From the NCBI GenBank assembly GCA_040954595.2, contig CM082596.2, forward strand, positions 1,922,001-1,986,000: a stretch of DNA of 64,000 bases. Direction: 5' to 3'. Every line of letters starts with the position of its first letter. Position 1 is the first letter of the stretch. Shown piece after piece: positions 25,466-37,800 of this stretch. This DNA is from Balanoglossus misakiensis (Eukaryota > Hemichordata). A model generated the notes under the pieces. That model was not told the origin of the DNA. It worked only from the letters and a program-made list of their open reading frames with translations, and did no database searches. A program made the translations under genes and the position numbers.

Positions 25466-28094
25466 GGGCGGCAAGCTAGCTGGGTCCACACAGTACTGCC
25501 CGACACTACAACTACCAGGTAAACAAGGATCCGATATGGTGCCAGACGTACCTACAATCGTCAAATACAAGCATCTATAATTATACAATCACAAAACACC
25601 GTTCAAGTCGAAATCGCGGCGACAACAAACTAAGAAGCACATGGTCTGGGTGGAGGCGGAAAATGTATGTGATCGACCACAGCACATAAAATGTCTCGCC
25701 ACAGTTACCGAGAATGTTATATGGCAACACACACACCCAACACCACCCAAACTTCGAACTCTAATACACAATCCATCAGAATAATTGGCTTACAATTAAA
25801 CTATATAAGGTATAATTCACGATTGTATTAAAAAATACTGTTATATTGAGAATTCTGCAACGTAATTCTGACGCCGTATGTTATATCTAGAATGGAGAAT
25901 GTATACGTATACGCGAGTCAAATACATTAGCGAAAACATAGTGAAACCGTGGGAGACTTTCAATATGGACGCCTTGTTTCGACGAAATACGGAGGAAACC
26001 TGGTCAGATCTGTGGTGACTGATAATGGAGACAGGAAATTCTGGCAGAATATTGATAAATTCTTAAAATTATGGCCACTAACCACCCCTTATTTTGCTGA
26101 CTTGGATCCAGCCAGCACGTGACATAATGGCGGATTTTTCCCAAAACATGCAGAGCACATCGTGCAATATTACTTACTTGGCTGGTTGATTTGAGAGTGT
26201 ACGATCAACGGAAAGTCTCGAAATCTCACGGACGAACACTCCAATATCTAATATACTACCTGTGGTAGTCCTAGACTGGGAAAACTCGTTCAGGGGTAAA
26301 AAAATTCACAACCGAAATGTGACAGATCCCTTCCTGGTTACCCCAGTCGGTGTGTATGTTGGAAAGGTGACATGGTAATTAGCATGCAATCCGCCCAACG
26401 TAGCCCTCCGCTAGACACAGAAACATAGTTCTTAAATATTACACTGTTTTATTGGTCTGAAAGATGATTTATTCTAGTAATTTTAGATGTATCGCATTTT
26501 TATAAGAAAGATGATAATATACACCGATTTTTCCTGTCGTTCACTCGAATTTGGCGACACTGTGGTGTGTCTATGGAGTGAGAGGCCAGGCTTGTCGCAT
26601 TGCGGCATCGACACCGTGCGTAACAGACAGAGAAACCCCGTGGACCAACCGGCTTATTAGCATATGCAGAAAAATCCCGTCCTCGTCTGTGCGATGTGCC
26701 CTTGGCTTCACGTTTTATTTACACGATCACCGACCATTTGATCAAGGCGATTAAAACTTTCCTGTGTAATCAATAACTTTTCTCTCGTACACGCGTGTGC
26801 GCACTAATCTGTTTGTCCGCGCTGATTTCGCAAACATTTTCCTCTCATCAAACATAGCTGTTTCCTATAAGTTTTCGGTGACTTTTGAAAGTTTTTGCGC
26901 AAAAAAAAAAACATTTTAACTCGAAAAAGTTTCCAATTTACAATTGTTACTGATAGTTTCCATATTTTTCCTGGTTATATTTCCCAGCTTTGACTTATAC
27001 ATTTTGTACAAAATATTATTCCCTGAAGGCCAAATCTCTTACTACGTAGGTATGTCACGTGAAAAAAAAAAAATGGTAAACTTAGAAAACTGTACTGGTA
27101 GACTTTTGCATTGCTAGATGCACAGTCACACACAGTCCGAAGGGATAAAATTAAATGCCTTTAAGTTTGTGCTATTTTCTTTTTATTGTGCACCATGTGT
27201 ACGAAACCTTCTGTTCAAGGTACCAAATTTAATGGTGTACAAATAGTATCTTTGGAGTAACATGCCCAAGAAAGCTACTTTCACCTATAGTTTTCACCGT
27301 GAGTTTTCGCATTACATGTATTCTATACCCAGTGCAAACATAGAGGGAGATGTTTATGAACATGTGGGGGGACCAGTCAAAATTACTCCCCCCCCCATCA
27401 ACACACCCACCCACCAATTTTCTGGAGTTAGTGTGAATGAAGCTTGAAGTGGGACCCGTTTTCAGAACTGTTGAGTAAAATGTTGTCTGAAGATTTGCAT
27501 TACATCAGCATCTCAAAGTTGAGTGATTTATAACATATCTATTGGTACCCATATTATGGTAATAAATAGACTGTACTTACACAGGTCAAGTAGGTACCTT
27601 ACAAAGGTGTAAATTTTACCTGTATAGCAAAAGGTCTGGCGACAAGACACACTGTCCGATTACAATCTCCATTGTCTTTTCATCAACAGGTCAGATATTG
27701 GTTAAAGGCATCCATTTTGGAGAGCTACATGATCTCATGTGCACTCCCAAGTTTTCAGTAGTCAAATCTTCAAATTGTACACCTCTATAATTACTTGCAC
27801 GTGTGTGGAGGATATTTGTGAGAAATGTAGGGATGGTTACATGCATGCTGTAAAATATCAATGGATGCAAAAATGGTAAACAATTTACATGGCCCCTGTA
27901 TGACCTTTACATCCTGGCACTTTGTTGGTATAAAGTCAACCATACAACAGAACTTGGCATGTCAGTCGCTGTGCCTGTCAATAAGGAATGGAACTTTATA
28001 GACCAGGAAGTCTGAATTTCACCCCATCACAGGTCCCAACATCTTACATGTAACCATGCCAACTGTTCAACAAACAAACCTGACAAGCTGTTTT
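25466..28094. other. LARP4 upstream region and eIF1 downstream intergenic
   Basis: No coding exon was identified. A palindromic E-box extended as CACGTGAC lies at 26116-26123, followed by an ATAATGGCGG YY1-like motif at 26124-26133. These may mark a distal LARP4 promoter with a 5' non-coding exon. A run resembling either a splice donor or acceptor (GTAG|GTACG) lies near 25.55 kb. Confidence 0.4.
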
Positions 28095-28113
28095 ATAGGA
28101 ACACAAGGGAAAC

Positions 28114-28119
28114 TTTATT
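28114..28119 (-). terminator. Poly(A) signal of eIF1
   Basis: AATAAA on the minus strand lies about 835 bases past the eIF1 stop codon. It would give a 3' UTR of about 0.85 kb. Confidence 0.5.
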
Positions 28120-28952
28120 GCAATTAAACAACTATGAAAACTACAGATAGGAAAAACTAAAAGGAAAAGAAATGTTTTACAAGAAATAATAGTACTACAA
28201 TCTGAATCACAAAGAACTAGACAAAGAAAACTAGGACAGCAGTTGTACATATTATAAAACACGTCTGGACCTTTGCATTTGAAGTGTTGACATCTTTTTC
28301 AGTCTAGTCACTCTTCAGATAGTTCTTTAAAAAAAGATAACCAAGTTTGTCAAAGGTATACATGTACAAACTATTAGAAGATGCTTTGCATATATCCGAG
28401 TTGTCAAGAGTCAGACTGTTTATGAATTCTGCAGCCGACATGCACTTTTCAAGTGTTTATAGCATCACAGAAATTACAGAAAGTTCTCCTCTCAAAAAAG
28501 GTAGTACCTGTCTATTGAAATAGAATTGTCATTGGTTTAGTTGTTACATACAAAATATTTGGCTCAAAATAATTTATTCATCTTTGCGAGTTTGTGATCA
28601 CCTTGCAATGTGCACTCGTCTGAAAGGTCTAGTCTGCCTCCTGAAAACAGATTTGAAATAATGGACATCAGCAGAAACATTCCAATGCCTTGGTCTTTCT
28701 AGTACTGTGTCCATCTTAAAAAACCATCTACATGTACACAGAAACTTTACAACTTCACAAATACAAAGGATTGGTGGGTTAAAAAAACTGGCAACAGAAA
28801 TTTGTTTTGCAAGTACAATCTGGGTTTCGGATCTATGTTGACAAAAATCTTCCCTAGCCTAGTCTTATAGAACTACTTTCAAAATACTCATTGAGTGTTA
28901 TACTTCTGATGGATTCAGACTCTCATTGGGCCTGACTGTGGTTTCTAGGGGT

Positions 28953-30660
28953 TTAGAAACCGTGAAGCTTCAGCTGTTCAGCCTTGGCAATTCCGATCTC
29001 CAGCAAGAAACTTTTGATTCTTTGCCTCTGGTCACCTTGCAGCTGTATGACCTCACCGTACTCAGGGTGTTCAACTACTGTACCATTGCAGGCAAATTCC
29101 TGGAAGAAAGCAGAGATTATCATAAGTTTAGGGTTATTATTTATTTTTTTTGCTGGCAACACTTACATTCACACACCAGCATCGGTACTGTGGTTGATCA
29201 GTTCTAATTGATTCTCAGGAGGATTGAACTTTTTTAATTTTCAAATAAAATGAGTTGCCACAAAACAGCCACCACAAGGTCAGATTCATGACCCAGTTGT
29301 AACCTTGTGTATCAATCAAAGTATTTTCAAGTATTATTGTAACAACTGTATGTCTCCTGACCCCAAGATCAAACATCGATGCAAAATACCAAAATATGAA
29401 AATGCCCAAAAAATGTAAGTAATATTTATGCTTACCCGTTTGCATGCACGCACCAGTTTTCTCTTATCGTAGTCGCCTGATATTCCCTGTACTGTAGTAA
29501 GGGTTTTTCTTCCGTTACGTTGCTGAATTCTGGAGGAGAAAGCATAAACAATCCAATGAAAAATTTGGCATACATGTATCCATAACAAGACTAAAATCAC
29601 TTTTAACCACCACGAGCTCCTCCTGTATACCACACACCTGTAGGTCAGACATTTCCATCAATGAAAGTGTGAAAAAAACTTGCCTTATGTGGATGAACCC
29701 TTCTTGTAAGCCCGCGTCGTCTCCTTTGGATGCATCAGCAAAGGCATCTGTAGAGGGGAGAAGAAACGAGCGTTAGGATACTAGAAGAAATGGTCACAGG
29801 CCAAAAAAATTTCAACTGACAATTTCAGTTTAATACTCATCAGTTTTGTCATTGTTGAAAACTTTATTGTGCTAAGACAACAGCGAAATCATGGGTGGGC
29901 AACACGCAGAGAGCTTCCGGTTTCAAATAACCTGTTTGACCTTGGCGTTTGCAGTGTACAATGCAGTGCGCAATTTTCACGCTGACCATTGATTATCACC
30001 ACAAAAAATAACTAATAATCAAATATTTTCTTCTTTTATTGCAATATTTCGAAAACGGAACCTTCTCAAGGGAAAAGTTCGCAGAAAAGTAACCTATTTC
30101 CGCTTCCGTCAATTTCGAAATACAACAAAACAACTTGCGTCACAAAAACTGTGTCACTGGTGTTTATGAAACGGTCGTATCCAATTGCACAGAAATATGT
30201 CAACTTCTCTGACGTCAAATAAATTGTTTATCGTTTATGAAAAGTTCGAAAGCAAAGAAGACGACTCGCATGTAATTTTCACAAGAAATTGAACTCTAAT
30301 TTCGAGAAATAATCCCTAACAACAACTGAAATTACCGTGGCTGTTCGAGAAACAGTGAAATATTCGCCACTACTGCTTTTGTTTATGTCTATTATCAAAC
30401 ACAATTTTTCATTCAAGTTCTTGATCAACAACGTAAATAACAAAAATCTACTAGCTTTGAACGATGGGCAAAAGACCTCAAAATCGATCGCAACATTCCT
30501 TGACCTTCTTGGTTTTAAACATATCCAAGGGCGTATATATCATTGTAATCTAGAAGTACGCAATGGCCGCCATTTTGCATCCGCCTTTTGAAAAACAACG
30601 TAAAATGTACACAGAAATACTGGCAAACTTACCAAACGTTTGGAGATTTTGGATCGACAT
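28953..30660 (-). CDS. EIF1: Eukaryotic translation initiation factor 1 (SUI1), complete, 4 exons
   Basis: eIF1 binds the 40S subunit near the P site and enforces start-codon fidelity during scanning. Exons 30633-30660, 29684-29747, 29436-29529 and 28953-29099 join in phase to give 110 aa (human eIF1 is 113). Recognisable segments are MSIQNLQTFDAFADASKGDD at the N-terminus, IHIRIQQRNGRKTLTTVQGI, ACNGTVVEHPEYGEVIQLQG and the C-terminal LKLHGF. The SUI1 fold covers about residues 30-105. Intron 1 has a consensus donor G|GTAAGT. Intron 2 uses a GC donor (AG|GCAAGT). The initiator ATG has poor context (C at -3, T at +4), as is known for eIF1 genes that autoregulate. The gene is divergent from SIRT5, with 510 bases between the two start codons. 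Confidence 0.97.
30566..30577 (-). promoter_or_regulatory. YY1-type motif in eIF1 intron 1
   Basis: CAAAATGGCGGC on the minus strand, 56 bases past the first coding exon. YY1 sites in housekeeping promoters often lie just downstream of the transcription start. Confidence 0.4.
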
Positions 30661-31170
30661 GCGATTGGAGGTGACTTCTGGCTTCCTTGACGAACAAAAA
30701 CTAAAGTGTCGGATCAGGTACGCGTTGAGGATTACAATAGATTGCGGTGGGCTATGCGACTAACACAAGCTGCTCAAAATAGCAAACTGAATGACCGAAC
30801 GGGGCAGTTGCGCAATTTAATACCACACTATTGACCGCTGGTGGCGCTGTGGATGACGTTACAAAATGCTCAGGGTCGTGACCTCTAACGTCATCAAAGC
30901 CTTGGGTGAGTCCGATCCCCACAAGCAACTGAGTCACGGTCAAAGTAGGCGTAACTTTGAAGATATACTTGGAAAGTGATTAACACTTACGCAGGACAAA
31001 CTCGGGTGACAATCAGTTATATCGTGAAGGAGAGAGTTACCATTTCCTATCGAATCCACAGTCAAAGTGTCTCTAGAGTGATACCCCCGTGTGGAGGTCA
31101 AAGGGCACACTGTCCTAACCCTCACCGTCATCGGTTTAAAGGTACGGTATGGTATGCGGAAACCTATTCG
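30661..31170. promoter_or_regulatory. Shared divergent promoter region of eIF1 and SIRT5
   Basis: The 510 bases between the two start codons must hold both 5' UTRs and promoters. A GGTGGCGCT core at 30840-30848 resembles the centre of a CTCF site. No TATA box is obvious on either side. Confidence 0.5.
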
Positions 31171-32067
31171 ATGTTTGCGATCAGAGCTGCAATCACTGTT
31201 GGTCGACAGTTAAAGTCGTTGACAGCCATGGCGAGACGACCAAGTTCCGACATGGCCGCATTCCGTGAAGACTTTGCAAAGGCGAAACACATCGTAGTCT
31301 TGACGGGTGCGGGCGTTAGTGCAGAGAGCGGCATCCCTACTTTCCGTGGGGCAGGGGGTTATTGGAGACGATGGCAAGCACAGGACTTAGCCACGCCGGA
31401 AGCATTTGAAGCCAACCCTTCGCTTGTGTGGGAATTTTATAGCTACAGGCGAGAAGTTGTTCTGACTAAGAAACCAAATCCCGCCCACGAAGCCATAGCG
31501 GCCGCCCAGAAACGATTGGCAAAACAAGGTCGCAAGGTGGTGGTTATCACACAGAACATCGACCGTTTGCATCAAGCGGCTGGAGCGGATGATGTTATAG
31601 AGTTGCACGGAACACTCTTTAAAGTTCGCTGTACCAAGTGCGGAACAGTTCGAGAAGATACAAACAGTCCCATTGTGCCAGCGCTCGCTGGTAAGGGGGC
31701 ACCAGACCCGGATGCCGAAGATGCGAGAATACCGACGAAGGATCTACCGAGCTGTAAAGATCCGGGATGCGGCGCGATAGTAAGACCCCACGTCGTGTGG
31801 TTTGGAGAGAGTCTTGACGATCCCATTCTATCAAGAGCCCACGACGAACTTGATGAATGTGATCTCTGTCTTGTTGTCGGTACGTCTTCCGTCGTGTACC
31901 CAGCCGCTATGTTCGCACCTATGGTCGCCCAGAGGAGAGTTCCCGTAGCCGAGTTCAACTTGGAAGAAACGTCTGCCACGGAAAAGTTTGGGTACCACTT
32001 TTGCGGCCCGGCTGGAGAAACTTTGCCGGTTGCCCTTGCTCCACACCCAACTGAGAAGACCGATTGA
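31171..32067 (+). CDS. SIRT5: NAD-dependent protein deacylase sirtuin-5, mitochondrial, single exon
   Basis: SIRT5 removes succinyl, malonyl and glutaryl groups from lysines, mainly in the mitochondrial matrix, using NAD+. The ORF is 298 aa (human 310). The chosen ATG at 31171 gives a basic amphipathic leader ([17 protein letters not shown]) typical of mitochondrial import; the open frame upstream lacks family similarity. NAD-binding motifs are [15 protein letters not shown] (about 46-60) and TQNID (127-131). The catalytic His is H146 (ELHG). The zinc cysteines are C154, C157, C195 and C200. The acyl-pocket pair diagnostic of this class is present as Y90 and R93 in [16 protein letters not shown] and [16 protein letters not shown] are conserved. 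No intron interrupts the coding sequence. Divergent neighbour: eIF1. Confidence 0.98.
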   Translation: MFAIRAAITVGRQLKSLTAMARRPSSDMAAFREDFAKAKHIVVLTGAGVSAESGIPTFRGAGGYWRRWQAQDLATPEAFEANPSLVWEFYSYRREVVLTKKPNPAHEAIAAAQKRLAKQGRKVVVITQNIDRLHQAAGADDVIELHGTLFKVRCTKCGTVREDTNSPIVPALAGKGAPDPDAEDARIPTKDLPSCKDPGCGAIVRPHVVWFGESLDDPILSRAHDELDECDLCLVVGTSSVVYPAAMFAPMVAQRRVPVAEFNLEETSATEKFGYHFCGPAGETLPVALAPHPTEKTD

Positions 32068-34289
32068 GTTCTACAAGAACACTTTCCATTATTTTGCTTT
32101 CAAATAACTGTAAGGAGTATGCAATCAAGCTCTTTCAGTGTTTGATTTAGACAGACTTGGTTCAATTAAAATGAAATCATATGCAACTGTTTCCCGCATG
32201 TCTTTTTTAAAAATTCGAGTGTCATACAAACATCGGTCATTTTGTACCTCTCGACTTTGGCGTCCGTTGCTATAAACAGACAACCAAAGAGGCATCATTT
32301 TGAACAGAAATTTATCCCATGTTGGTGATAGACGTTTTAGTCGCTGTGAATTTATTTCAAGACAACCGTTGGGGGCGTGATAAATCAAACGGCCAGTATA
32401 TTTTCGTAAGTTTTTCAGGTACGGCCCTATTTTTGTTTCACGAAGCCCAACAAATGATTTCCCTGCGTAGTCAACAAGACAACCAATGCATACAGAATAC
32501 TATGTCTATGTCTTTATGCCTGCATTTCTGAATGATCAAAGTTTTGTAATTGAAGCAGTGTTCGTCTTTATATCAGAATCACCTGTGGGAGGTGTATGTA
32601 TTGTCGTGCCTCGCTGGGCCCGAACAGTTTCTCAAAGACTCGCACGGATGGATAATTTGAAGTGATAAAGGTCGCGTGCATAGCAGTTGGACATTTGACA
32701 TTTGGAAATCCACGTCGGGTCCAACATACAGCGTGCAGCCTGACGTCGAAAACAAAGGGGGTGGCAACCACAACTGTAATGTCAAATGCCTTGAATTCGT
32801 GACCATGGAAACATCACTTTCCGTGATTCCGTTAATTTGTTTGATGAGCAGAGATCAGTCAACAAAGAAGAGACAACTTAACTAGCTACAGCGATCGTAA
32901 CATGTGACGGCGACTGAACACAGAGCAATGTATGGCGTCATGGTCACTCGGTCCTTACTGAGAGTGATTATAATTTTAATGTTTCATTAAAAAAAAAAAA
33001 AAAATGCATTGAAACACGGAGAGGAGATTGACGAGGTGTAGTTTTGAGTCGTGATGTGACAAGAATAAAAATATCGTTCAGAAACAAGGTACATGTGCAT
33101 CTATTGTTGTACTCCGTTTTTACGGATGACAGACTATTGACAGTTATTGTCATGAATTTTTTATGCGGTGGTTTTTCTATTACCCGGATCTAAATAAAAG
33201 ATAGTGCGTATAGTAGAGATATGAACTTATTCCTCAACGCAAACCCGAAGCCACCAGACTTAAACTGGACTTGACAACTGCGTCAGAGAACCAGCGTTGC
33301 CGGGGAAACGCGTCCTTGGGGAACCGATTTGATGAAGTGTGGATCATCGCCATGACAACAGATAGCGGAAAGCAATTTTGTTTGTGAAGTGTTTTGTGTT
33401 TGGTCCGATGGGATTTACGGTAATGACCTTTTTAACTTGGTAAGTGTTGAACGGTCTAACACCTGATGGGAACAGGTACACAAGCCTTAATTACTGGACC
33501 AATCTAATTATAGCAATAACATTCTCAACGCTGTCTGTAACTTCTTTAAATATTTACTATAGCAAGGAATTAACTGGACAAGTGCGTGTCCTTGATGTTT
33601 GAGAAAATATAATCATTTTTAGTCAATATGTGTGTCCTTGACGTTTGAGGAACACCAAATACTTAAACTCCAAGCAGAACATGCGTTGTTTGTGGTAAAA
33701 GACTCGAGCACAACATACAACAGGAACAACACCCCCCTCCTCTTTGAGAGAACACTGACAAGTCCCTGAAACGACGCGTCTTTTAATATTGGCATGCTAA
33801 AACATGCACCAAAATATCCCCTAATTCTTGTGTAGGAGTGAAACTAAATCAGATGGAAATTCATCTTGTGAAACTTTAGAGAAACATCGGAAAGATCCCT
33901 GAAAAAAGGGGAAACTTTCTCATATTTCGAAATACACGATTTAATTTACGTTCCCCCGGAAAATAAACGTCACTTAGAATGTTGCTTCCGGCGTTTATAA
34001 ATAAAACAACGCAGGGTTTTTGAGATTAGTCCGACCCGAGATCCCTCGTTATTGTAAATTATCGATCTAAATTTGCATTTCGGAAGCGAAGATTAAAAGC
34101 TATTAGAGTATTAGTCCAACCCCTTATCAAGCCAACTGTTCAGCTGACCTCAATTGTTTCAATTGTATGATTGTGAAACAAATTGCCATCGATCAACAAT
34201 GTATATGAGCGTTTCAATTTCACTCTTATATTTTATAACCGTCAAACTACTGTAATTACTTTGTCGTGACAGCCATGTCTGTGAATTAG
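32068..34289. other. SIRT5 3' region and intergenic
   Basis: No coding exon was seen. Candidate poly(A) signals for SIRT5 are ATTAAA at 32165-32170 and AATAAA at 33064-33069 and 33193-33198. A poly(A) run lies at about 32989-33004. An X-box-like site (GTTGCCGGGGAAAC) is at 33296-33309. Confidence 0.45.

Positions 34290-34343
<54 letters not shown>
34290..34343 (+). repeat. (ATC)18 microsatellite
   Basis: 54 bases of perfect ATC repeat, about 0.5 kb upstream of the proposed first GPCR exon. Likely polymorphic. Confidence 0.95.
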
Positions 34344-34346
<3 letters not shown>

Positions 34347-34699
34347 CACGAACGTGTCACAGAAACGGGGTTACTCGTACTTATTAACAATTAATGAGTT
34401 GACATTTTGAGATGATCAACGCTAACAAATGAAATTTGAACGTAAACAAATTCAAGAGCAATCCGATGCGCGGATGTGGGTGCGCACAACACACAGAGGA
34501 ATCCTATATTACTCAGTGTTGGTGATCTAACTGCCCTTAGTTACGCTCTTCATTTCGGCCTGAAATTGATATTGGCATTTTCCAGACTGTCAGGAACTGT
34601 CTTAATTTATCGCCAGGCTGCGACGGGGCTATTTATTGCCGAACGCTGTTTTCTCTGCTCCGGCCAAAAACACGACAGGGTGATAACGAGAAGAGCTTG

Positions 34700-34857
34700 T
34701 GTATCCACGTTGAGAGAGGAAAGTGTTGCCTGCGTTACAGCGAGACCGTAGCGACAACGCGAAGGAGTGCAGCTCAAAACGCCGGTGACATTTCGGGGCT
34801 GTTTGCGTTTACACGATCCATCGCACTTAACTACCTGGTAGCTGGGAACGCATCAAG
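34700..34857 (+). other. Candidate 5' non-coding exon of the GPCR gene
   Basis: A GC-richer stretch ends in a strong splice donor (AAG|GTAAGA, exon end 34857). The next strong plus-strand acceptor I noted is the one feeding the GPCR exon at 50688. The 5' boundary is a guess. Pairing the two would give an intron of about 15.8 kb. Inference from splice signals only. Confidence 0.35.
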
Positions 34858-37800
34858 GTAAGACAGAGAGAGACATCAAGCTTGATGTTGTTTTTTATAC
34901 TAATCACAAGTGTTTAGTAAACCAACGCACATCTTCATGTTGACTCTCATTTAAGTCACGTTATCTCGGCTCCTTGTGTATGCCGCACACGCGACTACAT
35001 GCGTGTGTGGCTTCCGCCTCGAAATATCTATTAGAAATAGAACCACGCTGAGTATATACGGACACCGCCGATTTGAAACTGAATTCACAGCGGGTATACA
35101 GGATTTTGGCTTGGTGCAACGGTTGTCTTCGGCTTGCCGTTAATTGGGAAGCAACATCAGTTAGCCTACCAGTCAAAATCATTTTGAATATTCATTCTAA
35201 TGAAAGTAATTCATTATGATTCCCTGATGATTACATCCCGCATCGACTCTTCCCTCATGCATGCGACACTTGCTCATTCCCGTATTTCGTACCGATATGG
35301 GAAAGGACAAGCTCGTCTTTCCCAACGCTAAAAGCCTCTCCCGAAGCCTGGTTTATGTATTCAAGCATTTTACAGGAGAGGTCTGGTGGATTCCGTCGCA
35401 TGCTCTTGTCCCCAGTGAGCGGTTTATGTCAGCATTTCAAAGTAAAGAGACCATCTGGTTATGGCCAACAGCCTGCCTCATGCATGTACGGATATACACG
35501 TACACACAGATAACCAGAGAAAAAAATCGCCAAAGCAGACATGTTGGAGTGGGATATGAAAAAGTCACAAGACGAGACAAGAGTCGGCAATCAAAGCAAT
35601 GGAAACGAAATCAAATAGCATCTGCGATCAAATATTGAACGCGCAATGAAAGAGCTTCGCGGAATGTCAGGGTGCCATTTAAGAATCTGGAAATGGCGTA
35701 TACAGGTCTGTCGCAAATATTATGCGGAATCATTTTACAACGTTAAAAAATGTGGCGCTTTATCAGAGTTGATATTAAATTTCAACACATTCAGAAATCT
35801 TCATCAAACATCGATGATATTTCCGCTTTTGTATTCAACCTTCACATTCCACGGCTGCTCATGCCGACCGTTCTGACAAAAGCAATGAAAGGATGTCTCT
35901 GTAGATTTAACCCTTGATTTTAATACAAAATTAAGCTTTCCCTGGAATGTCTGGTAACCTAAATTCCTCAGCTTTGGCTGGAAATCAAGGCTTGGAACCG
36001 CAAACAACAAATGCAGTCTTTGTGATTCGCGTTGTGTGGTTAACAATGGCGCATCCTGCACCTGTAATTCGAATGAACGATATAATCAAAGGTTGCCCGT
36101 ATGTATTCATTTATGAATTCCGGGTGATAAGGCGATCAAACGGGGGTCATAATGCCATGCGGGGAATTGCAATGATGCGGGTTTACTGTACTTTACAATG
36201 AAAAGATCAGATGATTTCTGATGTGCGAATGTGGGAAACGGAATGACGCAATATCAATTTGCTATTGTCATTAACACCTTTTGTGTGTGTCACAGAGGAT
36301 CTTCGTTTGTCCAATTGAAAGTGACGGTTAAACGGCTGCGCGCGGATGTCACCTTCAACAGATTGGAAGCGTTAATTACGGCGATAAATTTACACAGTGT
36401 CGACTCTCGTCTAATGGAAGTTTATTGACTCGGCAGATTGTGCTCGTTCGGGCAAATAGCGAATAGAGTAAAACAAATCGATGCTAATATACAAACTCTC
36501 GGCTGCCTATGAACACCGCTCCTGCTAAGTCTATACGTCTTGTATATAATGATTTCGCCCGCGTAGCGAAGATTTGTGATTATTTTCAAGAGACGAACAT
36601 GAAAAGAAAAAAATAACTGAACGCGCGGTGTGTGTATGTATCCAAGTACGTGAAACCGCAAATACCGAAAAATATTGAATAAATAATGAAGAAAAAAGAC
36701 TCCGTGAATAAAACTGGAACAGGTTGCATGTTTTCCCCTGAGGGGTTATTTCAAAAAATTTGCATTGAGTTCAGTCCAGCACTGATAACAGTTCCGATCG
36801 CTATCGGCTGTCCACGTTTTTTGAAAAGAGTCTTTAATGACAATCCTGAAGAGTTCTGATTTCTCCTGAATACTCGCGTCTAATAGACGGGTACGCCTAA
36901 TATAAAACGTTGATTCTAGCATGTAATGAAGCAGACCCGCTTGAAAATTTCCATTATTGCAAGGACATCATGCCCAGTCAACATTTCTTCCCTGGGGAGT
37001 TAAACATTAACATCTGGCATTTCATCATCTTATTTTCTCTATTCGTGCGTCTGTCAAATGTGGATTTATGGATTTATACTTTTAATTTAATAGTATTTTC
37101 AGATTTGATAATTCACGTCTCCTTGCGAGCGGAAATTCTGTTTCCCTGAATTTACATTATTTGTCCTCAGGTTGGGTAAAATTTGTCTTGTAAACTAGTA
37201 TTTTGAGCCATTTACAGTCATTTTGATAATTATCTCTGAATCACTCATTTAAACCATCACAATGGCGCGATTTTAATTGATCAGGCGATCAGTTATTAGT
37301 TATTAGCGGACATTAATCTACTCCAAGGGCGTATTTATAATGCGATTTAGTTTTGTTGCGCAACACAAGGCCATCGGCCATAAAGGGAGCTTAGCTAAGC
37401 TTGGCAGATTAGAAAATAGTACCGATGACAAATCCTTTCAAAATATCATAAATAGTAACACCTTTTTGAATAGCAGATACAAAAATGCTGGTGATACAAG
37501 AATTGCTAGCTAAGATTAACTTTTCCACAGGCAGAAGTGGTTGACCTTAATCATTAAACCGTGTCATATTTTTTAAAGTTCACAAAATGTGACACATATG
37601 TTCAATTTCAATTTATAACAAATGACACTGTCATCCCACACAAGCTGCAATTCAAATACTATTAAGGCAGATCTTAGTTTACCACTCACTCAGGACCTGG
37701 ATCAGTATCAAGCAAATATAACCACCATTACTAAGAAATGTGACTCCCGTTGTTTAGAAAATTGAGAATTCCCACGATAACCCAAAGAGCCGCGCTTTCG

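Noticed and set aside
30563-30763. Plus-strand ORF beginning with ATG (MAAILHPPF)
   Set aside because: It runs antisense across eIF1 exon 1; its ATG is part of the YY1 motif on the other strand.
30976-31170. 65-residue upstream extension of the SIRT5 frame
   Set aside because: It begins at a non-ATG codon, shows no family similarity, and the ATG at 31171 gives a typical mitochondrial leader.
31572-31979. 135-codon minus-strand ORF
   Set aside because: Antisense shadow of SIRT5, whose GC-rich coding frame keeps stops out of the opposite strand.
35261-35638. 125-codon plus-strand ORF
   Set aside because: Random-looking composition and no supporting signals.
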